A stretch of 64,000 nt of DNA, from assembly GCF_048569485.1 (NCBI RefSeq), contig NC_134364.1, forward strand, positions 128,751,089-128,815,088, in the 5' to 3' direction. Positions 46,946 through 59,391 of the stretch are shown here, piece after piece (the first letter of the stretch is position 1; every line of letters begins with the position of its first letter). Under the pieces are notes generated by a model. That model saw nothing but the letters and a program-made list of their open reading frames with translations, was not told the DNA's origin and searched no databases. Both the position numbers and the translations under genes were made by a program. The stretch comes from Anomaloglossus baeobatrachus. Taxonomy: Eukaryota; Chordata; Amphibia; Anura; Aromobatidae.

Positions 46946-47070
46946 AGAAGTCTTCTGTTTTGCCTTTTCTTCATAATTATACATACATTTATGATCGTAG
47001 TGGTAGGTTAACAACTTCTATAACAAACCTGTTATGCTGTAAACCCATCTACAGAAAATCAGTGATTTCA

Positions 47071-47320
47071 CACGTCTCTTCTTCATGTGATCGCGGCTCT
47101 ATATAATCCTCACACGTCTCTTCTTCATGTGATCGCGGCCCTATATAATCCTCACACGTCTCTTCTTCATGTGATCGCGGCTCTATATAATCCTCACATG
47201 TCTCTTCTTCATGTGATCGTGGCTCTATATAATCCTCACACGTCTCTTCTTCATGTGATCGCGGCTCTATATGATCCTCACGTCTCTTCATGTGATCGTG
47301 GCTCTATATATTCCTCATAC
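47071..47320. repeat. 42-bp minisatellite, six copies
   Basis: The unit is CACACGTCTCTTCTTCATGT, then GATCGCGGCTCTATATAATC and CT. The last copies are slightly shortened. Frames on both strands are open only because the unit is a multiple of three. Confidence 0.95.
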
Positions 47321-47324
47321 ACTA

Positions 47325-47648
47325 CAGTTCAAAAGTTTAGGGTCACTTAGATTTCCCTTATTTTTGAAAGAAAAGCACTTTTTTTTTTGTCTTTTTCAAT
47401 TAAGCTAACATTAAATTAAACATACATTGTTAATGTGGTAAATGACTATTCTAGCTGCAAACGTCTGGTTTTTAATGCAATATCTACATAGGTGTATAGA
47501 GGCCCATTTCCAACAACCACCACTCCAGTGTTCTAATGGTACATTGTGTTTGCTAACTGTGTTAGAAGGCTAATGGATGTTTAGAAATCCCTTGGAAACA
47601 CTTGTGCAAGTATGTTAGCACAGCTGAAAACAGTTTTGCTGATTAGAG
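47325..47648 (+). pseudogene. Tc1 transposon remnant, left end
   Basis: Starts ACTACAGTTCAAAAGTTTAG and GGTCACTTAG, a typical Tc1 terminal repeat, and continues to GTTAGCACAGCTGAAAACAG and TTTTGCTGATTAGAG. There it is split by an L2 LINE and resumes at 51,149. Confidence 0.85.
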
Positions 47649-50600
47649 AGACTTTGCACCATGAGAAGTATGCACCATATAAGTTTGATGCATTGAATTA
47701 GGCCAGAATTGGACCGGAAGGTATTTGACCACATAGTCAATGTAAACAATGTTCGTGTGTCTATTAACTTTCACCTCTATAATACTTCACTTTCTACTGC
47801 CCCCTCTGATCCCTATACCAAGTAATGAACTTTTCATCTCTCCTTCTATCCTCCCCACCCATCTCACCTTCCCCTCAGACATTTTCCTCAATATTACACC
47901 CAGTGTCTCCAGACACTCACGGCCACCTCATGGCCTCTCCTGCTCTCACCTACTAACACTCTCACTGCTTCTCCTCACTGCTGGGGATATCTCTCCAAAT
48001 CCTGGACCTCCTCACCACATCCCTAGTGTCACTTCAAACCCACATCCACAACCTAACACAAATGTCCGCACCCTCTCAAACCTCATACACATTCACCCGA
48101 CCCCCGCTCACCCTGTCCCACTAAAAGGAGCTCTATGGAACGCTCGCTCTGTCTGCAACAAACTATCCTACATTCATGATCTTTTCATCACTAATAAACT
48201 TTCCTTCCTCGCCATCACTGAAACCTGGCTCACCCCCTCTGACACTGCCTCTCCTGGCTCACCCCCTCTGACACTGCCTCTCCTGCTGCACTTTCTTATG
48301 GCGGTCTCCAACTCTCTCACACCACCCGCCCCAGTAACAAGCATGGTGGAGGAGTTGGTTTGCTCCTGTCCGACCAATGCTCCTTTACACCAATTCCACT
48401 ACCACCCTCGGTTACTCTCCCATCTTTTGAGGTGCACTCCGTTCGCATCTACGCCCCCTCCAACCTTCAACTGGCTGTCATTTACCGCCCTCCAGGGTCA
48501 GCCACTGCCTTTTTTGATCATTTCACCACCTGGCTACTACACTTCCTTTCCAACGACATCCCCACCATCATTATGGGTGATTTCAATATCCCCATTGACA
48601 CTTCCCACTCATCTGTCTCCAAACTTCTAACACTCGCTGCCTCCTTCGGCCTCACCCAATGGTCTTCTGCAGCCACTCACAAAGATGGCCATACGCTGGA
48701 CCTCATCTTCACTCGCCTCTGTTCCCTATCTAACCTCTCTAACTCACCTCTCCCCCTGTCTGACCACAACCTACTCACATTCTCTTCCCTCTCTTCTCCA
48801 ACTACGCAACCCCCCCTCCACAAACTTTCACACCCTCGCAGAAATATAAAACACATTGATTTACACGCCCTTTCTGCCCTTTCTCAGTCCCTTTTCCCTC
48901 TCACAGACATTGCATTTCTACACGATGCAGATGCTGCTGCAACTTTATACAACACTACAACCTCTGCAGCTCTCGAATCAGCCGCCCCCTTCACACACAC
49001 CAAAACCCGCACAATCAACAGGCAACCCTGGCACACGAGGCAGACTAAAGAACTGAGACGGGCTTCAAGAATTGCTGAGCACAGATGGAAGAGGTCTCAT
49101 TCCACTGAGCACTTCATTGCATATAAAGAGTCCCTCACCACTTTCAAGTCAACACTCACTGCTGCAAAACAAACCTACTTCTCATCCCTCATATCCTCTC
49201 TCTCTCACAACCCTAAACAGCTATTCAACACTTTCAATTCCCTCCTCCGTCCTCCGGCACCACCTCCCTCCCCTCTCCTCTCAGCTGAAGACTTTGCCTC
49301 TTTCTTCAAGCAGAAGGTTGACAACATCAGAGCAAGCTTTGGCCCACAATCACCACAGCCCCTTATCATAGCTACTCGGCCTTCTTCCTCCAAATCCAGC
49401 TTCTCCACCATGACAGAAAACAATCTTTCCACTCTACTCTCAAGATCACATCTAACAACCTGTGCACTGGACCCGCTCCCATCACACCTCATCCCCAACA
49501 TCACCGCAGTCCTCATCCCAGCCCTAACCCATCTCTTCAACCTATCACTAACAACTGGTGTATTCCCTTCATGCTTTAAACATGCCTCTATTACACCCAT
49601 CCTCAAAAAGCTCTCCCTTGACCCATCCTCTGTGTCAAACTATCGCCCCATATCCCTTCTCCCCTATGCCTCAAAACTACTAGAACAGCATGTCCATCTT
49701 GAACTGTCCTCATACCTCTCCTGCTCTCTCTTTGACCAGCTACAATCTGGCTTCCGACCGCATCATTCCACTGAAACTGCCCTAACTAACGTCACTAACG
49801 ACCTACTAACCGCCAAAGCCAAGCGACACTACTCTATCCTCCTCCTGGACCTGTCCTCTGCCTTCGACACAGTAGACCATTCCCTCCTACTACAGATTCT
49901 CTGATCTCTGGGCATCACAGACTTGGCCCTATCTTGGATATCCTCATACCTAACCGACCGAACTTTCAGCGTTTCCCATTCTCACACCACTTCCTCATCT
50001 CGCCCCCTATCTGTCGGTGTCCCCCAAGGCTCAGTTCTTGGACCCCTGCTGTTCTCCATCTACACCTTCGGCCTGGGACAGCTCATTGAGTCCTACTACT
50101 TCCAGTATCATCTCTATGCCGATGACACACAGATCTACCTCTCTGGACCTGACATTACCTCTCTACTAACCAGAATCCCACAATGTCTGTCTGCTATTTC
50201 ATCCTTCTTCTCTGCGCGATTCCTAAAACTTAACATGGACAAAACCGAATTCATTGTCTTTCCTCTTCCTCACTCATCTCCTCCAACAAGCCTTTCCATC
50301 AAACCCGATGGTTGCTTACTCTCCCCAGTCTCACAAGCTCGTTGCCTTGGAGTGACCCTCGACTCTGCTCTATCCTTCAAGCCACACATCCAAGCCCTCT
50401 TCACCTCATGCCGATTACAACTCAAAAACATCTCCCGGATCCGTGCTTTCCTTAACCAAGAATTAGCAAAAAAATTAGTGCATGCCCTCATCATCTCCCG
50501 CCTCGACTACTGCAACCTCCTGCTCTCTGGCCTCCCTTCCAACACTCTTGCACCCCTCCAATCTATCCTAAACTCTGCGGCCCGCTTAAGCCACCTCTCC

Positions 50601-51148
50601 CCTCGCTACTCCCCAGCCTCGCCACTCTGCCAATCCCTTCACTGGCTTCCCATCACCCAACGACTCCAGTTCAAAACACTAACCATGACATACAAAGCCA
50701 TGCACAACCTGTCTCCTCCCTACATCTGTGACCTACCTGCACGCAACCTCAGATCCTCACAAGATCTCCTTCTCTGCTCCTCCCTTATCTTCTCTTCCCA
50801 CAATCGCGTACAAGATTTCTCCCGTGCATCCCCCCATACTCTGGAACGCTCTACCTCAGCACATCAGACTCTCCCCTACCGTGGAAAGCTTCAAGAGGAA
50901 CCTCAAGACCCACCTCTTCCAACAAGCCTACAACCTACAATAGCCCTCAGTCCAGTAGACCACTGCGCAACCAGCTCTGTCCTCACCTATCGTACCATCA
51001 CCCATTCCCTGTAGACTGTGAGCCCTCGCGGGCAGGGTCCTCTCTCCTCCTGTACCAGTCTGTTATGTACTGTTAATGATTGTTGTACGTATACCCCTTC
51101 ACTTGTAAAGCGCCATGGAATAAATGGCGCTATAATAATAAATAATAA
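47649..51148 (+). mobile_element. L2-clade LINE, almost full length
   Basis: Non-LTR retrotransposon inserted in the Tc1 remnant with target repeat TAGAG. The main frame encodes an AP-type endonuclease (LWNARSVCNK, LAITETWL, then [21 protein letters not shown]) and reverse transcriptase ([62 protein letters not shown]). About 1,100 codons in total. Breaks: a frame change near 48,300-48,400, one TGA at 49,902 inside the reverse transcriptase, and a frame change near 50,770. The 3' end has GTGAGCCCTCGCGGGCAGGG, GTAAAGCGCC and an AATAATA tail. Inactive, but young. Confidence 0.93.
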
Positions 51149-51372
51149 TAGAGAAGCTATAAAACTGACCTTCCTTTGAGCTAGTTGAGAATCTGGAGCA
51201 TTATATTTGTTGGTTCCATTAAAATCTCAAAATGGCCAGAAAAAGAGAATTGTCATGTGAAACTCGACTGTCTATTCTTGTTCTTAGAAGTGAAGGATAT
51301 TCCACGCAAGAAATTGCCAAGAAACTGAAGATTTCCTACAACGGTGTGTACTACTCCCTTAAGAGGAGAATG
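51149..51372 (+). pseudogene. Tc1 transposon remnant, start of transposase
   Basis: Resumes after the LINE as GAGAAGCTATAAAACTGACC. At 51,232 it encodes MARKRELSCETRLSILVLRS, then STQEIAKKLKISYNGVYYSL, the N-terminal helix-turn-helix of a Tc1 transposase. Homology stops near 51,360 at the border with the next repeat; the catalytic part is absent. Confidence 0.85.
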
Positions 51373-52440
51373 ACCCATCCCAGGGCCATGGGGTGCCCGG
51401 TTTCAGGCGTTAACGGGATTATGTCACGGGGGCTTGTGCCCCATCCCGTGGCCCTAGTGGTAAGCGATAAAGTCAGTAAATAAAAATAAGTGTTTTGTGA
51501 CTCCGCCTACGGTTCTGGCATGGTTACTGGGCTGCGAGTCAGACTTCCGGGGTGATGGTTAGGCAGCCAGTTTCCCGTAGGTGAAGCGGGATCCCTGGGG
51601 CAGTTTTAGTCGTCTTCACACAGAAAATGGCAGTTTACCTCACAGCCTTTTCAACTGTCACTTTGGTGCAGCAGTCTATGGCTCTTCAGACGAGAGAAAT
51701 AAAGTACATCACACCAATCCATTAACCCTGACCTTGTTTTACTTGCGGTTTTAGTCCTGGGTACAGTCTCTGATGTAACCATTCCGGGTGATCTGGAAGC
51801 AGTTCAGGATCTCCACAGCTGGTGAGCTATGAGGCCTCCCTGTTGCGCTGTATCTCCCTTTTGGTCCTAGGCTGTCTGGAGCTACACCCTGACCCACTCT
51901 GTCTTAACCTGTATGGCAGGCGGCGGGAGCTCCTTTGAGGGGCACTGCTGTATTCACTGCGGTCCCTAAGCTCTGGGAAGCGGCTTTGCCTTCAGGTGCT
52001 GCTGTGGCCAGGAGATCTGGAGTCTCCTTGGCCTTCGGTCTTTACTGCTGGGAAATTAGATCCTTCACAGTCTCGGACGCCGATGTCCGGTAGTCAGCGC
52101 TGTTCCTCTGGGATGAACCGATCTGGCTCCAGTTCCCCGGTAACTCCTTTTGCCTCTCCCTCCTGGATTCCTCAGTCTGTCTCACAGCTTACTTGTACGG
52201 GCTTAGCGCAGCGCTGTGAACCCGGATGTTCTCACTGTCCTCTCCAGAACTCAACTGCCTGACTCCGTCTCCAGACCTGGATTTTATAGGGGACCTCACC
52301 CGAGCTCGGCTTGTAGAGCTCCCCCTCCAAGCCTGGAGTGGAAGATGTTATTTGCGGGATTACCTGATGTGGAGATCCTACCCTGGTACAGGTATATCTG
52401 TGGCAACCGAACCCTGGGGTGCCACATTTCCCCCTAGTTA
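51373..52440. mobile_element. Possible gypsy-type LTR fragment (fossil), low confidence
   Basis: About 1 kb with no coding frame. It has GTGACTCCGCC near 51,500, GTGATGGTTAGGCAGCC and CCGTAGGTGAAGC, a layout I associate with long LTRs of amphibian gypsy elements, and CCTGGGGTGCCACA near its right end. I could not find paired termini or a target duplication, so the limits and the assignment are uncertain. Confidence 0.35.
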
Positions 52441-52577
52441 AATCCAGTACTCCTGGTCTGGAAACACAAACTTTTTAAAACATTAGCAACAATAAAGAAC
52501 AGTACAAAGTCTAAATATAAAAACCAATAAAGCGGAGATATGCAGTCCTTACGCTGCAAACTGTGAGTACTGTGTGT

Positions 52578-52642
52578 ATTTATATATATATATATATATC
52601 TATATATATAATATATATATATTATATACATACACACACACA
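52578..52642. repeat. AT and CA microsatellites
   Basis: TA runs with single-base interruptions followed by CACACACACA. Confidence 0.9.
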
Positions 52643-52684
52643 CAGTGTGTCCACCCATATCCTGTCCACCGCCATTAACTTGAG

Positions 52685-53855
52685 GAAAACGATCAAAGTC
52701 CTGTTTAATGCAATCACATTTTATTGATAAGACATTGATAAGATCGGGGAGATAAACACCACAATGTGCAATTTCAAATCAATAACATTAGGACCATGGA
52801 TGACCTTCCAACATTGATTAACAATTTAAGAAAGAATATATAATGAGCAGGTAACAATTTTACACTATCTTATAATATAAAGGTGTTTTTGATCTTAAAG
52901 CATATATAGAGCAAGATATTAATTTCAAAAGTTGTGCATGAAAAATCTCCTAACAATCTGGGGGGACAGTAATAAGACATAATTGCCAAGATAGTGATAA
53001 GCAATCAATACACAGTAATTGCACTATGGTCATAGAGGGAACCTCATCTAAGTATGTGCATCATAATTATAACCAATATAAGACACATATACTGTAGTTT
53101 GCCAGACTATACAACCAAATAATATACAGTATTCACCAATGTTTATATTGATACACAATGGTCATATAGGGAACCTCATCTAAGTATGTCCATCATAATT
53201 ATAACCAACACGATAGGCACATATAGTATACCAGACCACTGTGTGTTTCAATAGGCAAGAAACCGTCCTAGGTTCCCAGTGATATAATCATCCACTATAG
53301 CCATGAGGGGATTACCACTATGTGCGGGCACCAAAAATTCTAGCCTGTATAAGGAACGCATATAGCTTGCCCAACCACTAGGTGTCCATAATTACAGACC
53401 GTCCTAGATTCCCATGAGGGTTTTAAGGAGATACATTGAAATACAATTTACCTGCACATAGACAGAGGTCAAACAAGTCCAGGAACACGCCCTACGCGCG
53501 TTTCGGCAACGCCTTCGTCCCTGAACGATAGGGGTAAAATTGTTACCTGCTCATTATATATTCTTTCTTAAATTGTTAATCAATGTTGGAAGGTCATCCA
53601 TGGTCCTAATGTTATTGATTTTAAATTGCACATTGTGGTGTTTATCTCCCTGATCTTATCAATGTGTTATCAATAAAATGTGTTGCATTAAACAGGACTT
53701 TGATCGTTTTCCTCTTCTTTTTCCTGATTATTAATTACGATTGTCCTTTGGATAGTTCATTGTTATCCACAGATTTATTGTTATAAATATGACTTTAACA
53801 TAACATGAAGTGAAATTAATCATGTGGATTAATCAGTTGCCTATTACATGTATAC
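52685..53855. mobile_element. Foldback insertion with 14-bp target duplication, class unknown
   Basis: Flanked by the direct repeat GCCATTAACTTGAG (52,671-52,684; 53,856-53,869), part of the host element. About 180 bp at the left (GAAAACGATCAAAGTCCTGT to TGAGCAGGTAACAATTTTAC) is inverse to about 53,534-53,713. A further 140 bp lies outside the right arm. The centre has two direct copies of a CATAGAGGGAACCTCATCTA segment and ends in CGCGTTTCGG with GCCTTCGTCCCTG. Long target repeats with inverted ends are unusual for a cut-and-paste element; Penelope-like elements can look this way. No coding frame. Confidence 0.65.
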
Positions 53856-54588
53856 GCCATTAACTTGAGAACGGCGGCAGCTATAGGCATAGAAGTGGTG
53901 TCTAGGTATAGTAAAGTAGCAATGCGCTATGCAATGAAACCACTTATAGCGCCACCTGGTGGAAAACAACGGAGTTAGCATTTTTATCTTGAAAACGGAA
54001 CAAGATAGAGAAAAAAAGTGAATTAAAAAATTGTAGGGCATGAGAAAAAAAGTGAATTAAAAAATTGTAGGGCATCATCAATTTAATACGAATCGACACC
54101 TTGCATACAGAAATGCTATGATATGAAACCCATGACCCCCCCAAAACATTGAATACTGGTCACGCATATGGCGCTCATTTAACTTTGATGCTCAAATTGG
54201 CCACAGCCAGCTGCAATGCACATCTGGCCTCTGCACAGCATACTGTATCTTGCTGCACGTTGTGCAATATGGTAGGTGACACGTTTGCACAAGCATCTGT
54301 GATACGTCGTTGTAGGTCCTGCAATATTGGTGGAGGGGTACCATACACCTGCTGTTTAATGTGACCTCACAGAAAGAAGTCCAATGAGGTCAGGTCAGGT
54401 GAGCGTGGATGCCACTCCACACAGCCACCATACCCAATGACTTGTAGGAAGGTCTCTATGAGGTTTCGCTTCACGTCCGCAGCCTTGTGACTTTTACACG
54501 TTCTAATCATAGCATTTCTGTATGCAAGGTGTCGATTCGTATTGAATTGATGATGCCCTACAACTTTGTAATTCACTTATTTTCTCTA

Positions 54589-56230
54589 CAGTCATATGAA
54601 AAAGTTTTTGCACCCCTATTAATGTTAACCTTTTTTCTTTATAACAATTTGGGGTTTTGCAACAGCTATTTCAGTTTCATATATCTAATAACTGATGGAC
54701 TGAGTAATATTTCTGGATTGAAATGAGCTTTATTGTACTAACAGAAAATGTGCAATCCGCATTAAACAAAATTTGACCGGTGCAAAAGTATGGGCACCCT
54801 TATCAATTTCTTGATTAGAACACTCCTAACTACTTTTTACTGACTTACTAAAGCACTAAATTGGTTTTGTAACCTCATTGAGCTTTGAACTTCTTAGGCA
54901 GGTGTATCCAATCATGAGAAAAGGTATTTAAGGTGGCCACTTGCAAGTTGTTCTATTATTTGAATCTCCTATGAAGAGTGGCATCATGGGCTCCTCAAAA
55001 CAACTCTCAAATGAAAACAAAGATTATTCAACATAGTTGTTCAGGGGAAGGTACAAAAAGTTGTCTCAGAGATTTAAACTGTGAGTTTCCACTATGAGGA
55101 ACATAGTAAGGACATGGAAGAACACAGGTACAGTTCTTGTTAAGCCCAGAAGTAGCAGGCCAAGAAAAATATCAGAAAGGCAGAGAAGAAGAATGGTTAG
55201 AACAGTCAAGGACAATCCACAGACCACCTCCAAAGACCTGCAGCAGCATCTTGCTGCAGATGGTGTCAATGTGCATCGGTCAACAATACAGCGCACATTG
55301 CACAAGGAGAAGCTGTATGGGAGAGTGATGCGAAAGAAGCCGTTTCTGCAAGCACGCCACAAACAGAGTCGCCTGAGGTATGCAAAAGCACATGTGGACA
55401 AGCCAGTTACATTTTGGAAGAAGGTCCTGTGGACTGATGAAACAAAGATTGAATTGTTTGGTCATACAAAAAGGCGTTATGCATGGAGGCAAAAAAACCA
55501 CGGCATTCCAAGAAAAGCACTTGCTACCCACAGTAAAATTTGGTGGAGGTTCCATCATGCTTTGGGGCTGTGTGGCCAATGCCAGCACCGAGAATCTTGT
55601 TAAAGTTGAGGGTCGCATGGATTCAACTCAGTATCCGCAGATTCTTGACAATAATGTGCAGGAATCAGTGACGAAGTTGAAGTTACGCAGGGGATGGATA
55701 TTTCAGCAAGACAATGATCCAAAACACCGCTCCATATCTACTCAGGCATTCATGCAGAGGAACAATTACAATGTTCTGGAATGGCCATCCCAGTCCCCAG
55801 ACCTGAATATCATTGAAAATCTGTGGGATGATGTGAAGCGGCTGTCCATGCTCGGCGACCATCAAACTTAACTGAACTGGAATTGTTTTGTAAACAGGAA
55901 TGGTGAAATCTACCTTCATCCAGGATCCAGGAACTCATTAAAAGCTACAGGAAGCGACTAGAGGCTGTGATTTCTGCAAAAGGAGGATCTACAAAATATT
56001 AATGTCCCTTTTATGTTGAGGTGCCCATACTTTTGCACTGGTCAAATTTTGTTTAAATGTGGATTGCACATTTTCTGTTAGTACAATAAACCTCATTTCA
56101 ATCCAGAAATAATACTCAGTCCATCAGTTATTAGATATATGAAACTGAAATAGCTGTTGCAAAAACCCAAATTGTTGTAAAGAAAAAAGGTTAATATTAA
56201 TAGGGGTGCCCAAACTTTTTCATATGACTG
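54589..56230 (+). mobile_element. Tc1 transposon with damaged transposase
   Basis: 1,642 bp. Ends CAGTCATATGAAAAAGTTTT and AAACTTTTTCATATGACTG, each next to TA (54,587-54,588; 56,231-56,232). The terminal inverted repeats extend over about 200 bp (CAGTTATTAGATATATGAAA, CCAGAAAT). Confidence 0.93.
55094..55997 (+). pseudogene. Tc1 transposase pseudogene
   Basis: Encodes IVRTWKNTGTVLVKPRSSRP, TSKDLQQHLAADGVNVHRST and LWTDETKIELFGHTKRRYAW in one frame. It then shifts near 55,500 to the frame with [29 protein letters not shown] and SPDLNIIENLWDDV. A second shift near 55,865 precedes the C-terminal ELIKSYRKRLEAVISAKGGS-like end. The DDE residues are all present, but the frames are broken and the N-terminus is short. 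A different Tc1 lineage from the element at 42,197-43,779. Confidence 0.88.
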
Positions 56231-56413
56231 TATCTCGTTCCATTTTCGAGATAAAAATGCTAACTCTGTTGTGTTCCACCGGGTGGCGCTATAGGTGGTT
56301 TCATTGTGTGGCGCAAGGATACTTTACTATACTATACCTAGACACCACTTCTGGGCCTAGAGCTGCCGCCGTTCTCAAGTTAATGACAATGGACAGGATA
56401 TAGGTGGACACAC

Positions 56414-56418
<5 letters not shown>

Positions 56419-56487
<69 letters not shown>

Positions 56488-56495
56488 TATATAAA
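56419..56495. repeat. TA microsatellite
   Basis: About 75 bp of nearly pure TA next to the right end of the mariner-superfamily element. Confidence 0.95.
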
Positions 56496-56544
56496 AATAT
56501 TTTTTAACCACTACCGGTCCTGTGGTCCACTGGTCCATATTTAA

Positions 56545-56628
56545 CCCTAGAACGCGCAAGCAATTCAATCTACCATAAAAAACAAATGATCTAGCAGGCC
56601 TGCGAGGCCCCAGGTATGCGTTCTAGGG
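56545..56628. mobile_element. piggyBac-like micro-element, 84 bp
   Basis: Ends CCCTAGAACGC and GCGTTCTAGGG. Both sides have TTAA (56,541-56,544; 56,629-56,632), the target of piggyBac transposons, whose termini also begin CCCT. A very short internally deleted derivative. Confidence 0.8.
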
Positions 56629-56632
56629 TTAA

Positions 56633-56880
56633 ATAAAAGGTTCAAGAAAATGCAAAAGTTCATGCAATAAGTCCTGCAGGTTCGGTCCGCTTTGACAGTT
56701 ACGGGTTTTCTTGGTTGCAATAAACAAAGAAAACATTTTAACATTTCATTAACTACTACACTTTCTATTTAATAATCTATATAACGGGAAGGAGGCTGAC
56801 CGAAGTTTCTACAGCTAGACCTATGCAATGCCTGTGTCTCAACTGGTCGGAGCGGTATACTGATACCTAGTGCTGGTGCT
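56633..56880. other. Non-coding stretch, nothing recognised
   Basis: Lies between the piggyBac-like element and the first recognisable part of the gypsy-type fossil; it may be its 3' non-coding end. Confidence 0.4.
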
Positions 56881-58811
56881 ATGCGTGCACTACTAGTCTG
56901 TATGAAGTTCCACACAATATTGGTATGCCTGAATGTTGTCTTAGTCTTACCATAGGACCAACAGGTTCACCAATAGAAGGGTTCTCTAGTTCTACTGTGA
57001 TAGGTAGTTCTTCTGGAACTTCGACAGGTTCTTTTAGTCTTTCTGGGACTTCTACCGGTTGAGTGGTAGTCAATAATGGTAAAATTATGGCTCTATTGTA
57101 CTGAGGCCAACTTTCAGGAAAATCTCCAAGTACTGTTCGTATCATCTTCTATTTCTTTTCCTCTTTAGGTTGAGGTATACAGGGGATAACTTCTTTTGCC
57201 TGAAACTGTTCAGGACATTTCTTTAGGTGGTCTCTAGAAACTGCCGCTGACGTCTTTCCGTTATCTTTGCCGATTAAGCAGATTTTCTTGTTGTCAAAGA
57301 GGGCAATACTGTGTATGGTTCTGCTTCCCACTGGTTATCAAGCTTATGGGTTCTTCTTTTTCTTTTTAGAACCATCTCTCCAGGTATTAAGGGAGCAGCT
57401 GGTGCATTCTTGTTATAATCTTTCTCTTGCCTTTCCTTAATTTGGTTTAAGCTTCTTTCTACACACTCCTCTACCTTTTTGTACTGCTCTTGGCGCTCAG
57501 TGGCCCAATCAGCTTCAGGTGAACTAGTTTCCGGAACGACAATTCCCATCTGTAGGTCAACTGGTAATTTCCCAGGTCTTGCTCTCATCAAGTGCGCCGG
57601 CGTGCAATTGATGGAACTCACAGGAATGTTGTTGTACATGTCCACTAAATTAGGCAACTTCTCCGGCCACAAGCTTCTTCCAAGGGCAAGGTCTTCAACA
57701 GGTCTATGACCACCTGGTTCATATTCTCACACATGCCGTTGGTCTGTGGGTGATTCGTGGTGGTTCGGATTTTCTTACATCCATACAGGTTGCAAAACTC
57801 CTGGAACACTTCAGCTTCGAACGCAGAACCTCGATCTGTTAACACCCGTGCCGGGTACCCATGTGGTCTGCAGAAGTAGGCTTGAAAAGTTCTTGCTGCG
57901 GTTCTTGCTGTCAAGTCCTTTACAGGTACTACCACCAGAAACCGGGAATAGTGGTCCACCATAGTGAGGGCATACGTCGTATAGCCGGATCTACTGGGTG
58001 TCAATTTCACATGGTGCAAGGCCACAAGTTCCAGTGGCTGCTTGGTGACAATTAGCTGTAGTGGAGCTCTTTGACTGTCATGGTCCTTTCTTCTCAGGTT
58101 GCATGGGCCATAGTTTTGGCACCAGTTCTCAATGGTGGTTCTCATGCCAACCCAATAGAATCTGTTGCGTAACAGTACCTTAAGCTCTTCCACCTGAAGT
58201 GTGCTGCTCCGTCATGGTACGCCTCCAGCACCATTTGAACATCTCTCTTCGGTACCACTATTTGCTACACCAGCAAATGGGTTCGGGGGTTTATGTAATG
58301 TCTGCATAGCCTACCCCTGTAGATGAACAACCTGCTCTTTTCCTTTCACAGGTGCTGTGCTTCAGGTGGGGCATCTGGGCTAAGACGTGAGTCTGGTTGG
58401 GTTAACAGCTCTTTAACTAGGTAAACAGCCGGATTGCTGTCTTGCGTTTTCTCCCACCCGTGGTAAGGTAACGGGTTCAGTGTGGCCTTTTGGCATTTGC
58501 CTTTAACACCTTGATTACACTGGAATGCACTTGCGGTGAAAAGCCGGCAGCTCTATCTCTTCTAGCTCATCCAAGTCTTCTCCTGCATCTGATAAGTAGG
58601 GCACTCTCGACAATGCATCAGCGTTGGCGTTTTTGCGGCATGCCTGATGTTTGATGGTGAAGTCATAGTTTGACAACCGGGCCATCCATCGCTGCTCTAG
58701 TGCACTTAGCTTTGCGGAGTCCAAGTGAGTAAGCAGGTTGTTATCTGTAAAGATGGTAAACTTTGCAGCCGCCAGGTAGTGCTTGAACCATTCGTTGACG
58801 GCCCAGACTAA

Positions 58812-59391
58812 AGGGTGCTTTACAAGTCGCGACATCGCCAGCGATTGCTAGTAATTTTGCGAGCGATAGCACCCACTCCTGTCGTTCGTGCGACATTTGG
58901 TGATCGCTGCCGTAGCGAACAATATCGCTACGACAGCGTTACACACACATACCTGGTCAGCGACGTCGCTGTGACTGCCGAACAATCCCTCCGTCAAGGG
59001 GGAGGTGCGTTCCGCGTCACAGTGATGTCACTAAGCGGCCGCCCAATAGCAGAGGAGGGGCGGAGATGAGCGGCCGGAACATGCAGCCCACCTTCTTCCT
59101 TCCTCATTGCCAGTGGACGCAGGTAAGGAGATGTTCGTCGTTCCTGCAGTGTCACACATAGCGATGTGTGATGCCACAGGAACGACGAACAACCAGCGGC
59201 ATGCACCACCAACGATATTATGAAAAGGAGCGATGTGTCAACGATCAACGATTTTTGCGGTTTTTGCGATCGTTGATCGTCACTCCTAGGTGTCACACGC
59301 TGCAATGTCGCTAACGACGCCTGATGTGCGTCACTAACGACGTGACCCCGACGATATATCGTTAGCGATGTCGCAGCATGTAAAGCACCCT
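58812..59391. mobile_element. Short DNA element (AGGGTGCTTTAC family) inside the gypsy fossil
   Basis: Ends AGGGTGCTTTACAAGTCGCG and CAGCATGTAAAGCACCCT, with TAA on each side (58,809-58,811; 59,392-59,394). About 580 bp, a sister copy of 5,820-6,615; both share AATCCCTCC and AAGGGGGAGGTGCGTTC. Confidence 0.88.

Larger units (their letters stand above)
52643..56415 (-). mobile_element. Mariner-superfamily element with long inverted ends, hosting two insertions
   Basis: Left end CAGTGTGTCCACCCATATCC and right end GGATATAGGTGGACACACTG are inverse. Once the first insertion is ignored, the inverted repeat runs about 180 bp, through TTAACTTGAGAACGGCGGCA, TAGCGCCACC and GTTAGCATTTTTATC. The minus strand between about 54,150 and 54,560 encodes the C-terminal part of a DDD-type transposase (VEWHPRSPDLTSLDFFL, stop, GHIKQQVYGTPPPILQDLQR, ITDACANV). 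The rest of the gene is missing, so this is a deletion derivative. Confidence 0.75.

Noticed and set aside
52216-52441. Small frames in the 51.4-52.4 kb segment
   Set aside because: No similarity to any family I know; overlapping short frames within a probable LTR-like repeat.
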